From assembly GCA_002352545.1 (NCBI GenBank), contig DEIO01000020.1:1-64000 (forward strand): a DNA stretch of 64,000 bases, written 5' to 3'. A model generated the notes under the pieces. It saw only the letters and a list, made by a program, of their open reading frames with translations, did no database searches and had not been told where the DNA came from. This DNA comes from Patescibacteria group bacterium UBA2772. GTDB lineage: Bacteria; Patescibacteriota; Minisyncoccia; Moranbacterales; DUUL01. The position numbers were made by a program, and so were the translations under genes. How positions within the stretch are numbered: position 1 is the stretch's first letter; each line of letters begins with the position of its first letter. Shown here one piece after another: positions 54,572 to 62,401 of this stretch.

Positions 54572-56758
54572 CTACTTTATTATTTTATCTAGCCACTCAA
54601 GAGCCGCTTCTCCTTCTTTCCTCATAACAGAGCTCATGGGCTTGTTGTGTTTTATTGCATCTCTGTAGGTTTTAAAATTATTAAACTTTTTTTCCAATTC
54701 ATATTTAGATACAAAGTTTTCTTCGAATAAACTCCAATTCCCAGTAAACAAAGTAAAATAGTCCATTACATCACAATAATTGAGCTTGTCCCTGTCCGTT
54801 AAATCACTCATAGTTTTATCAGGATTCTTTTTCAAATAATCATTTATTCTTTTACCAATAATATCCTGCATATGACTAGGAATTATTTTTTTCCAGTAAT
54901 CTTTGTTAAATTTTCTAGTAAATTCTTTATTGATAAAAGTTCTTAATTTTTCTTCAATATTGTTTAAAGGTTTATCGAGATTGTCTGCAAAATTCTCTTC
55001 CATCGAAGTTAAGTCATTCACTAATTTTTTTATTTCTTTAAGAATAGTTTTCTCTCTTTCACAAATAAATTCTTCAAAATCTTTTTTCGTAAAATTCGGC
55101 CTTAGAAGTATCTCTATAGCTGTTTCTGAAATAAGGTGAGTTTTGAAAAGTTTATAAACCTCTTCTTTGTTTTTAGCCTTATCAAACATCTTCTTTATAT
55201 AAACATTGGGCAGTTGACTACCAATAACATTACAGTTAGTAGCATCAGATAAAGGAGTTCTATTTAGTACTGTGTTTATATTTTTTATATTTCTCTTACC
55301 CCAAGAATAAGGAACTATGCGATGGTCATGTAAATTGGCATATTCAGGTAACTCATAGCTATCCCAATCTTTGGCACCTTTCATAATTAATAAATTGAAA
55401 ATAGCCTTGTAAATAGCTGAACTTTGCGTTTTCTCGTGTTCCAAATTAAGATTACCAATCTCTCTTTTAATTTGAATAACAACATTTGGCTCCTCATCAT
55501 CATTGTTAAACCATTTTTTTAACTCAAGATGATCTTTTGCCATTTGAGATTCGGCTGAACTAGAATAATTTCTGGTAAAAATAGAAGCCCAATACCAAGT
55601 TTTAATTTTTTTCTTGATATTTTGTTTATCTTCATATATGTCTTTCTCTTTCTCTATGTTCAAAGCAGTGATTATAGGAATCATAACTGGATAAGGAATA
55701 AACCTAGGAATAATTGCCCCAAAATCTCTAGCATTTCTTATTGATTGCAAAGTCTTTCTCATATTAATAACTACAAAATCCCAAAGATCGATAAATTCTT
55801 GTTTTTCCTTTATTAATACAACTTTTTCAAATGTACCATCAGGACATTTAATAGTTTTTTTCTCACCAGGAACCAAGTAATAAAGGTAACTTGGGGCACA
55901 ATAATTTTGTTTAAGAATTGACATGGTTTGTAATACGCTCTTTGCTTCAATAACTCCAGAAAAATTTTCTGCGACTTTCCGCCATTCCTTCTTTAATTGT
56001 ATTTCCTTTGGTTTCAAAACTGCATTAAGCAAATCAAAAATACTCAAAGGCACTCCCGTGCTATTAATTTTTGTAAAAATATCGCATACTTTTGCAATCT
56101 CAATATTACGATCAAGTTCTATATAACTAATTTCATATTCATGTAAAATATCATTAAATTCTTTTTTTAGCTCTTGCCTCTCACTTTCAATTTCTTTATT
56201 TCCATTTCTCAACCAATATACCTTGTAACCCTCCAACCATTCATGGAAATCATCTTTTTTTTCGGATAATACCTTTAGCGGGAAAATTTTCTTAGCAAAC
56301 TGCACTTCTTTATTATTTACTATATTCATTGTCTTTTTTGTGCCCCAATCATAATAAATAGCTTCTTCAATGTTCTTATCTAATAACTTTTCTAGATCAA
56401 TAAAAAAGAAACAACGATTTGATCTTTTTCGATAATTAATATTGGGAGCAAAAAAAACATGATGCAGAGCACTCAATCTCTGCTGACCATCAAGCACTAT
56501 ATGCCTTGGTTTAAGTCTGTCCTTAGGAAAGCCATCTATTGACTCACAAGAAAGTGCTTTTATATTTTCTTTATCAGCTTTCCATAAAAGCAATGTACCT
56601 ACATAATAATCTTTAAAAATAGATTTAATTAACTCTACAACATCCCATGGATGCCATTCAAACTCTCTTTGAAAATCAGGAATAACATAATGTCCATCAC
56701 CGATTCCATCAATAATTCGTCCAAGAGATATTTTATCTGGAGTTTCCATCTTTTTCAT
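54572..56758 (-). CDS. DUF262/HNH (GmrSD-like) type IV restriction protein
   Basis: Fused GmrS-GmrD-like protein, 728 residues. The N-terminal DUF262 (ParB-like NTPase) shows YVIPDFQREFEWHPWDVVEL, YVGTLLLWK and PRHIVLDGQQRLSALHHVFF. The later part has the HNH-like ELPEYANLHDHRIVPYSWGK and LNRTPLSDATNCNVIGSQLP, followed by a helical C-terminus. GmrSD enzymes cut modified (glucosyl-hydroxymethylated) phage DNA. Frame intact. It lies downstream of the helicase-nuclease gene on the same strand, 135 bp away. Confidence 0.87.
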   Translation of the reverse strand: MKKMETPDKISLGRIIDGIGDGHYVIPDFQREFEWHPWDVVELIKSIFKDYYVGTLLLWKADKENIKALSCESIDGFPKDRLKPRHIVLDGQQRLSALHHVFFAPNINYRKRSNRCFFFIDLEKLLDKNIEEAIYYDWGTKKTMNIVNNKEVQFAKKIFPLKVLSEKKDDFHEWLEGYKVYWLRNGNKEIESERQELKKEFNDILHEYEISYIELDRNIEIAKVCDIFTKINSTGVPLSIFDLLNAVLKPKEIQLKKEWRKVAENFSGVIEAKSVLQTMSILKQNYCAPSYLYYLVPGEKKTIKCPDGTFEKVVLIKEKQEFIDLWDFVVINMRKTLQSIRNARDFGAIIPRFIPYPVMIPIITALNIEKEKDIYEDKQNIKKKIKTWYWASIFTRNYSSSAESQMAKDHLELKKWFNNDDEEPNVVIQIKREIGNLNLEHEKTQSSAIYKAIFNLLIMKGAKDWDSYELPEYANLHDHRIVPYSWGKRNIKNINTVLNRTPLSDATNCNVIGSQLPNVYIKKMFDKAKNKEEVYKLFKTHLISETAIEILLRPNFTKKDFEEFICEREKTILKEIKKLVNDLTSMEENFADNLDKPLNNIEEKLRTFINKEFTRKFNKDYWKKIIPSHMQDIIGKRINDYLKKNPDKTMSDLTDRDKLNYCDVMDYFTLFTGNWSLFEENFVSKYELEKKFNNFKTYRDAIKHNKPMSSVMRKEGEAALEWLDKIIK

Positions 56759-56893
56759 ATATTCAAACTTAATAGTTATTTTTAAAACCTAGTTATGTCT
56801 GTGTATATTCTGATAACGATTATAATCTGCATCAATAATTGATATATCATAATGTTTTTCATTATAACAATCTCTAGGTTTTTTTAAATCATT

Positions 56894-59800
56894 TTATTTC
56901 TTAGACACATTTAACCACTCCTTAATCTTATTCACACAACCATCCATGTCATCTCTTATTTCATATACCCAAAATCTTTTCACATCCCAACCCAACTCAA
57001 ACATTCTTTGATTTCTGAGCTGGTCACGATAACATAATTCACCATTCAAGTCCTTGTGATAATGTTCACCGTCCACCTCAAGGTTCAGTTTTTTATCCCC
57101 ATTAAACAAGGCGAAATCTAAAGTATATTTTTCTTCTTGGTACTGAGGAATTGCTCTAATTCCAGCATCATAAAGTGCCTCATAGAATACGTGTTCCCAT
57201 TCAGAAACTCTCTCTGGATTATTGACAACAGGATAGGTTCTACTCAAATTTTTATTATCAATACTTGTTTCTTCTTTTTTATCACTGAGCGATTGAATAT
57301 ACTTAGAAAATTTTTCCATATAAGAAATTCCACAAGTCGCTATAGCAGAACTATCTCCAACAACAATGAGAACTGCTCTTGCTCTTGTTATTGCAACGTT
57401 AAAAAGATTTCCAGTATTTTTCAAAAAGATAATTGATCCATTTGGCATATTCTTGGATATGACTGGTGAAAATATCATTACGTCTCTCTCATCACCTTGA
57501 AACTTATGGACTGTATCACACAAAAAACTATGATTTGATAGCTGCATTGCTAAGATGCTATCATTCTCAACTAATCTTGTTATTAAATTGGCTTGTGCAC
57601 GAAATGGACTCACAACACCTATTGTTCCTTCATATCCTTGGTCCATTAATCTACGCAATTCGTTTACCACAGCATTTGCCTCTTTGTCATTTTTTGACCC
57701 ACTTCCTTTACCTGGTTTTTCTGCCATCCCAACAACATCAACCCACCTTATACCAAGCTTTTCTCCTTTCAATTTTTTCAATGAATCATATTTAGTTGCT
57801 ACACGAAGATGTCCTCCATAAAAAGCACTATTTGAAAAATTAATAATATCTGCATGAGACCTATAGTGGTCGCGTAAATCAATGAGATCACTCCCATTAA
57901 TCAAGCCAGAGGCTAAATCATAAAGAGAGTTGTAAGAATATGCCCAATCACTATAATTGCTTATCAATCCATAATTTTCTAGCAATCGTTCGTCTTGTCT
58001 TTTTGCTATAGAACTAATGTGCGATAATTGTTTTGGATCTCCTATTATAACTGCTTGCTTTGCTCTATATAAGAGTGGCAATGCAGAAGCAATGTCACAC
58101 TGACTTGATTCGTCAAAAACAACTAAATCAAAAACTCCTTTTCTCATTGGTATCCGTCCCTTTGCAGAAAGTGAAGTCACTGCCCAACAAGGAAGTATGT
58201 GTGAAACCTTCTGAGACTGCTCAAAATAGTTTCTCCAAGCCCCCTTAGAAGGAGAATCGTGCGAAACCATTTGTAGTGTTGTTTTATATTGACTTAGCAA
58301 GGACCTGTCTTCTTGAGATAATTCACTAGCTCTTACTTTCAACCATAAACGCCAAATATTCTCAGCACTTGATGCCATCTTTTCAATAAGACGATTCTTA
58401 GTTCTTGTCAGATCTTCAAATGATTGTGCTTTTTGTAATTTCCTCAGAACTTTAAAATACCTTTGAACATTAATTATTCTAGTTATTCTTTCTGCCAAAT
58501 CCCCAGAAAAAAGAACCCACTCCTCTATATTAACATCACTAATAGGTCTATCTGGGTATTTCGCACCTGTTAGCATAAGTTCTTCCCTTAAAATATTTAT
58601 CTCGAGATTTATTTTTTTATAACTTGAGCGTTTGAGTATCAAATGAATAATTTTAGATACAAAAGATTTATTAGTATCTGTTATTTTCTCTAAACTACTT
58701 AATAATTCCAAAAGTCTCTCTATCAAGACATATGCATCCTCTTTTTTTATATAACCAACCAACTCAACAGAAAGCTCACTTCTATAAGAGTCCACTTCTT
58801 TATCTAATCTATCCACTGTATTTCTTAACACCATCAACGCCTGCTCTTCTGAATCTAAAATCAACAAATCTCTTTGCATATCTTCATATTCTTTCTTCTT
58901 CTCTTCATATTCTATCTTGTCATTTTCATCGGCAGATTCAGATAATAAATTTGATATATATCTTATCAGTTGTTGCTGATATTCATTTCCGCTCCCCATC
59001 CTTAACAATATAGGTTTGTCACCAATGTTGTTTATACGAGTGTCAACAACATCAACTGCTTTGTTGTTTTTACTTGCAAATAAAACTCTCTTATTTTGCC
59101 ATGCAGCATTTATCAAAAGATTCGTAACTACCTGAGATTTACCTGTCCCTGGTGGTCCAGTAATAATAGTTAGTTTATTTTTTAGAGATTTTTCCACAGC
59201 AAGTCTTTGCTCCGTATTCATTGGTAGGACTTCTAAAAGTGAATCTAGATTTTTCTCATTGCTCTTCTCGATGTCTCTGTTCACCCATTGACCAAGAGCT
59301 GTATCTGCATAATCTTCTTCTGAAAGCTTTGCCAATTTACTAAGTTCATATTCCAATCCCTTTGTGTAATTATTTGCTCTCTCTTTGATTCTTAACACAA
59401 TGGCTCTATTTAGAATCCCTTCACTATTATGCTTGGCTAAAGAACTTTCATTCGAAATGTTATAAGGGTCTATTTCTTCTGACCACTGCCATTCTGGTCT
59501 GATTTTTCTCAGTCTTTGTACTAAATCATCCAATTCTGGTTGTTCACCTTCACCAGAGAGACCAAGTTCGTCCTCGAGTTGGACCATTTCTTTTATCAGT
59601 TCTTCTCCTTTAGTTCCTGTAAATTTTCCCAAGACTCTTTTATTTATTGTTGGAAAATTATAATCAATTTCAGCTGAATGTCCTACACCTTCTGGCACTT
59701 TTATTGAAAAAAGGAAAATTGGACTCAATAGATATCCATTCCAATTAGATTTTGTTGAATGAATATGCATAGAAACTATAGGATACCCAAAATACATCTT

Positions 59801-60241
59801 TTTTGATCTATCTCGTGTTACATCACGAAGAAACCCCTGAACTTCCAAGGACGCAAACAACTCACTGTCATCTCCTTCTACTGCAGGTAACTTATCGAGT
59901 TCCTTGTAATCTAAGCCATACTTTCCTTCTGCAAATACACTGATATCCAAACCTTCATCCTCAGCAATACACGCAGTATAATAACGACACAATTTCGTTA
60001 GTGGCGTATCAATTGTATTTTTATTCTTTCCAGTAGATTCTTTAGGGATATCTTTTTTAATATACCACTTGTAGTCTCTATCTTGAGCACACTGACTACG
60101 TAGGTAACCATAAAGTATATGGTTAACTGTTTTCGTTTCAGTCTTTAACTCCTGAGAAATTACTTTTGCTCTTTGTCCAGGATTTTCTTTTAGAAATGCC
60201 AATATTTGTTCTACGAGTATTTTATTTTCTTGTTTTTCCAT
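56894..60241 (-). CDS. SF1 (UPF1/Dna2-like) helicase with C-terminal Vsr/DUF559-like nuclease
   Basis: 1115 residues. An N-terminal winged helix (about 5-65: QILAFLKENPGQRAKVISQE) precedes an unknown beta-rich domain, then the helicase: LTIITGPPGTGKSQVV (about 358-373), LVVFDESSQCDIASALPLLY, VIIGDPKQLSHISS, LRDHYRSHADIINFSNSAF, DTVHKFQGDERDVMIF and NVAITRARAVLIVVGD, with a long coiled insert after motif Ia. The last 105 residues are Vsr-like: YTLDFALFNGDKKLNLEVDG with EHYH, RDQLRNQRMFELGWDVKRFW. Such helicase-nuclease fusions occur in defence islands. Frame intact. Confidence 0.88.
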   Translation of the reverse strand: MEKQENKILVEQILAFLKENPGQRAKVISQELKTETKTVNHILYGYLRSQCAQDRDYKWYIKKDIPKESTGKNKNTIDTPLTKLCRYYTACIAEDEGLDISVFAEGKYGLDYKELDKLPAVEGDDSELFASLEVQGFLRDVTRDRSKKMYFGYPIVSMHIHSTKSNWNGYLLSPIFLFSIKVPEGVGHSAEIDYNFPTINKRVLGKFTGTKGEELIKEMVQLEDELGLSGEGEQPELDDLVQRLRKIRPEWQWSEEIDPYNISNESSLAKHNSEGILNRAIVLRIKERANNYTKGLEYELSKLAKLSEEDYADTALGQWVNRDIEKSNEKNLDSLLEVLPMNTEQRLAVEKSLKNKLTIITGPPGTGKSQVVTNLLINAAWQNKRVLFASKNNKAVDVVDTRINNIGDKPILLRMGSGNEYQQQLIRYISNLLSESADENDKIEYEEKKKEYEDMQRDLLILDSEEQALMVLRNTVDRLDKEVDSYRSELSVELVGYIKKEDAYVLIERLLELLSSLEKITDTNKSFVSKIIHLILKRSSYKKINLEINILREELMLTGAKYPDRPISDVNIEEWVLFSGDLAERITRIINVQRYFKVLRKLQKAQSFEDLTRTKNRLIEKMASSAENIWRLWLKVRASELSQEDRSLLSQYKTTLQMVSHDSPSKGAWRNYFEQSQKVSHILPCWAVTSLSAKGRIPMRKGVFDLVVFDESSQCDIASALPLLYRAKQAVIIGDPKQLSHISSIAKRQDERLLENYGLISNYSDWAYSYNSLYDLASGLINGSDLIDLRDHYRSHADIINFSNSAFYGGHLRVATKYDSLKKLKGEKLGIRWVDVVGMAEKPGKGSGSKNDKEANAVVNELRRLMDQGYEGTIGVVSPFRAQANLITRLVENDSILAMQLSNHSFLCDTVHKFQGDERDVMIFSPVISKNMPNGSIIFLKNTGNLFNVAITRARAVLIVVGDSSAIATCGISYMEKFSKYIQSLSDKKEETSIDNKNLSRTYPVVNNPERVSEWEHVFYEALYDAGIRAIPQYQEEKYTLDFALFNGDKKLNLEVDGEHYHKDLNGELCYRDQLRNQRMFELGWDVKRFWVYEIRDDMDGCVNKIKEWLNVSKK

Positions 60242-60366
60242 GATTCTCCCTAAAAAAATTTATTTGATTTTTTATTCACAAAGATATTTTAATAATAGCA
60301 TTGAAAACTCTATTTCAAAAGGCAACTTACTTGAAATTAAGAAATTTTCTGTCGTTTCAACTTATA

Positions 60367-60807
60367 TCAATCTTCATCTTTCACTAGTCTCCAAGAAACA
60401 TAGTCTAAGCTTGGATCTTCAAATTTCTCAATGATTTCATTATTTTCCAAATCTTCAATTGTCTTTACAGCTCTTGAATATCCAACTCGAAAAGTTCTTT
60501 GAATCGTGTTAGTCGAAAGATGCCCTTCTGTCTCTACAAAACACTGCACTTCGTCATACAAATCATCATCGTCATATTTTGGCAATACATCAACTCTTTG
60601 TCCAAGTTCAGCAAAAGTTTTTTCTATTTTCATGGAAAGTGCCTTTGCATTTTGATCACTTGTTTGTGCAAGGACAGAGACACCAGAAGCAACATCTTTA
60701 ATTTCCTTTCGAGTTTTTCGAATAGAGGAATTCGAGACTAAAAGTCCGATAAGAACCGCGACAAGCAAAATGATAAGCACGATCAGCAGAATTATTGTTG
60801 TATTCAT
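60367..60807 (-). CDS. Membrane-anchored FtsK-gamma-like winged-helix protein
   Basis: An N-terminal membrane helix (IILLIVLIILLVAVLIGLLV), a short coiled segment (about 30-70), and a C-terminal winged helix, DDLYDEVQCFVETEGHLSTN with TIQRTFRVGYSRAVKTIEDL and ENNEIIE. This matches the FtsK/SpoIIIE gamma domain (D-x-L-Y-x-x-x-x-x-V, Q-R-x-F-x-x-G-Y-x-R-A), which reads KOPS-type DNA. FtsK motor and channel domains are absent. A DNA-sequence reader fixed to the membrane inside a restriction island is unusual. Ends in TGA. Confidence 0.75.
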   Translation of the reverse strand: MNTTIILLIVLIILLVAVLIGLLVSNSSIRKTRKEIKDVASGVSVLAQTSDQNAKALSMKIEKTFAELGQRVDVLPKYDDDDLYDEVQCFVETEGHLSTNTIQRTFRVGYSRAVKTIEDLENNEIIEKFEDPSLDYVSWRLVKDED

Positions 60808-60893
60808 TTTAGTTAACTTAACTTATAAAAATGTTCTATAATTTCTCTCTCTGGTAGGCCATATCTATTAGACATCTTTGTTTAATTATATTT

Positions 60894-61406
60894 TTATCTT
60901 CCGCTAAATTCACGAAGTTCCCACTTTGCAATGGAATCTTCACTTTTTTTGTTTTTTGCCTTATTATCTTTTAGTTTTGAGATAATCCTTTGATAATCAC
61001 CCTCATCCATCTTCGTCCATCTTGTTTGAGACTCCCCTTCTATCATTTTCAATACAATCGAATCAATTGGACAATGTGGCGGTTCCTGAATTTCATCAAG
61101 ACACCAGAGATATTTCAAGTATAAATTAAGTAATTTCTGTACTGTGCCGAAAGAGATACTCCCACCATGTAATATTTTGCTGTTTTCGTTTATCAAAGAT
61201 TCCAATTCATTTAGATTTGAACAATGAGAATCCTCATTCACTTTATTTTTGTATTCCAGTAAAAATCTGTCCAAATATTCACCTATCTTAATCTTAAAAG
61301 TCTTTTTTTCCTCATCATCTACATTTTCTCGATAGATTTTGTTTCTACTAAAAGCTCCTGCTATTGTGAGTAATAGGATTTCTCTTTTGATGAATTCTTG
61401 TTTCAT
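60894..61406 (-). CDS. Conserved hypothetical protein of the restriction island
   Basis: 170 residues, soluble and helical. A central block FGTVQKLLNLYLKYLWCLDE followed by IQEPPHCPIDSIVLKMI stands out as a likely conserved core with Cys and His close together; the C-terminus has WTKMDEGDYQRIISKLK and then a Lys-rich tail. I cannot name the family. It lies 32 bp after mrr on the same strand, so it is probably co-transcribed with it. It could be an accessory or effector of a defence system. Confidence 0.7.
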   Translation of the reverse strand: MKQEFIKREILLLTIAGAFSRNKIYRENVDDEEKKTFKIKIGEYLDRFLLEYKNKVNEDSHCSNLNELESLINENSKILHGGSISFGTVQKLLNLYLKYLWCLDEIQEPPHCPIDSIVLKMIEGESQTRWTKMDEGDYQRIISKLKDNKAKNKKSEDSIAKWELREFSGR

Positions 61407-61438
61407 TTAATAATTTTTATTATATTCTTCATATATTT

Positions 61439-62335
61439 CTAATTTTCCTCAAAAAAGTCTTCGTCTATTTTCTTGATTTCATAAACAGTTTTTGTTTGCA
61501 CACCCACATTGAAATTGACCATCAAGTCAACTAATTTTACACCATCAATCAAAACGATATGATCCCGACACTTTTCCGCTGTACTTTCTGCTGTCTTGCT
61601 AAATGAGCTAGTTGTTACAAGAAGTCCCTTACTTACACCATCACGAGAGATTGCTCCAATGAAGTTTGTCATTTCTTTCGCGCCAACTTGATTATTCGTA
61701 TATCTTTTGGCTTGTGTGTAAATCTTTTCAACACCCAATTGATCCTGATTGATGACTCCATCAATTCCACCATCGTTAGTCTTGGAGGTTTCAATAAAGT
61801 CACCATATCCCATTTTTTTGAATAAAATCAAAATCACTCTTTCAAAATAAAACGGGTCGGTTTCCTTTAGTCTTTCCAATAGATCACTCTTTACTTGATT
61901 CTCAATCAGTTCAAACCCAGAGTTCATCATATCTTCTGGCGTAGAATTTTTATCAACGACCAGAATTTCTTCGTCTTCTTTTTTCTGATCTCTGATCATC
62001 TTCCTGTGTTCTAAAAAATCAGAATCTTTAGCGACTGTTTCTTGTGTGATGTTTCCTTTTTTTAAAACTTCCAAACCTTTTTTTGTGATCTTTACCAGTC
62101 CCCTTTCAGGTTGTTCAAGCATTTTAGCTTGTTTTAGATACGCTTTGCCCCAACCAATTCGATTCATGATTATTAAAGCTCCTGTTTGTGATTTTTCTTT
62201 TAATAACTCTTCTGGAAGATTCGAATAGAATTCATCCCGCACACGTTTTTTCATTTCACCAAGATGAATTTCTTTTTCATTACTTAAAACTTTTAAAATC
62301 GGTATATATGTTTCATGATATTTTGGTAACTGCAT
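61439..62335 (-). CDS. mrr: Mrr-type restriction endonuclease
   Basis: Type IV (modification-dependent) restriction enzyme. The N-terminal winged-helix Mrr_N runs MQLPKYHETYIPILKVLSNE to about residue 95. The C-terminal Mrr_cat (PD-(D/E)xK, about 160-280) has PFYFERVILILFKKMGYGDF, TNDGGIDGVINQDQLG (active Asp), IYTQAKRYT (Q-x-K) and SKGLLVTTSSFSKTAESTAE. Length 298 is typical, frame intact. It lies 66 bp after the EcoEI-type hsdR; a GTCGCA inverted repeat falls between them. Confidence 0.93.
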   Translation of the reverse strand: MQLPKYHETYIPILKVLSNEKEIHLGEMKKRVRDEFYSNLPEELLKEKSQTGALIIMNRIGWGKAYLKQAKMLEQPERGLVKITKKGLEVLKKGNITQETVAKDSDFLEHRKMIRDQKKEDEEILVVDKNSTPEDMMNSGFELIENQVKSDLLERLKETDPFYFERVILILFKKMGYGDFIETSKTNDGGIDGVINQDQLGVEKIYTQAKRYTNNQVGAKEMTNFIGAISRDGVSKGLLVTTSSFSKTAESTAEKCRDHIVLIDGVKLVDLMVNFNVGVQTKTVYEIKKIDEDFFEEN

Positions 62336-62362
62336 TCTAATTTTGTTTAGTTTATATTTAAC

Positions 62363-62392
62363 GTCGCATGATGAAATTTACTACATTGCGAC
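62363..62392. repeat. GTCGCA/TGCGAC inverted repeat between hsdR and mrr
   Basis: Arms GTCGCA (62363-62368) and TGCGAC (62387-62392) with an 18-base AT-rich loop. They match the inner arms of the 15115-15154 repeat. There is no T tract. It could be a regulator site or an RNA hairpin. Confidence 0.45.
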
Positions 62393-62401
62393 AACTAGTC
62401 C

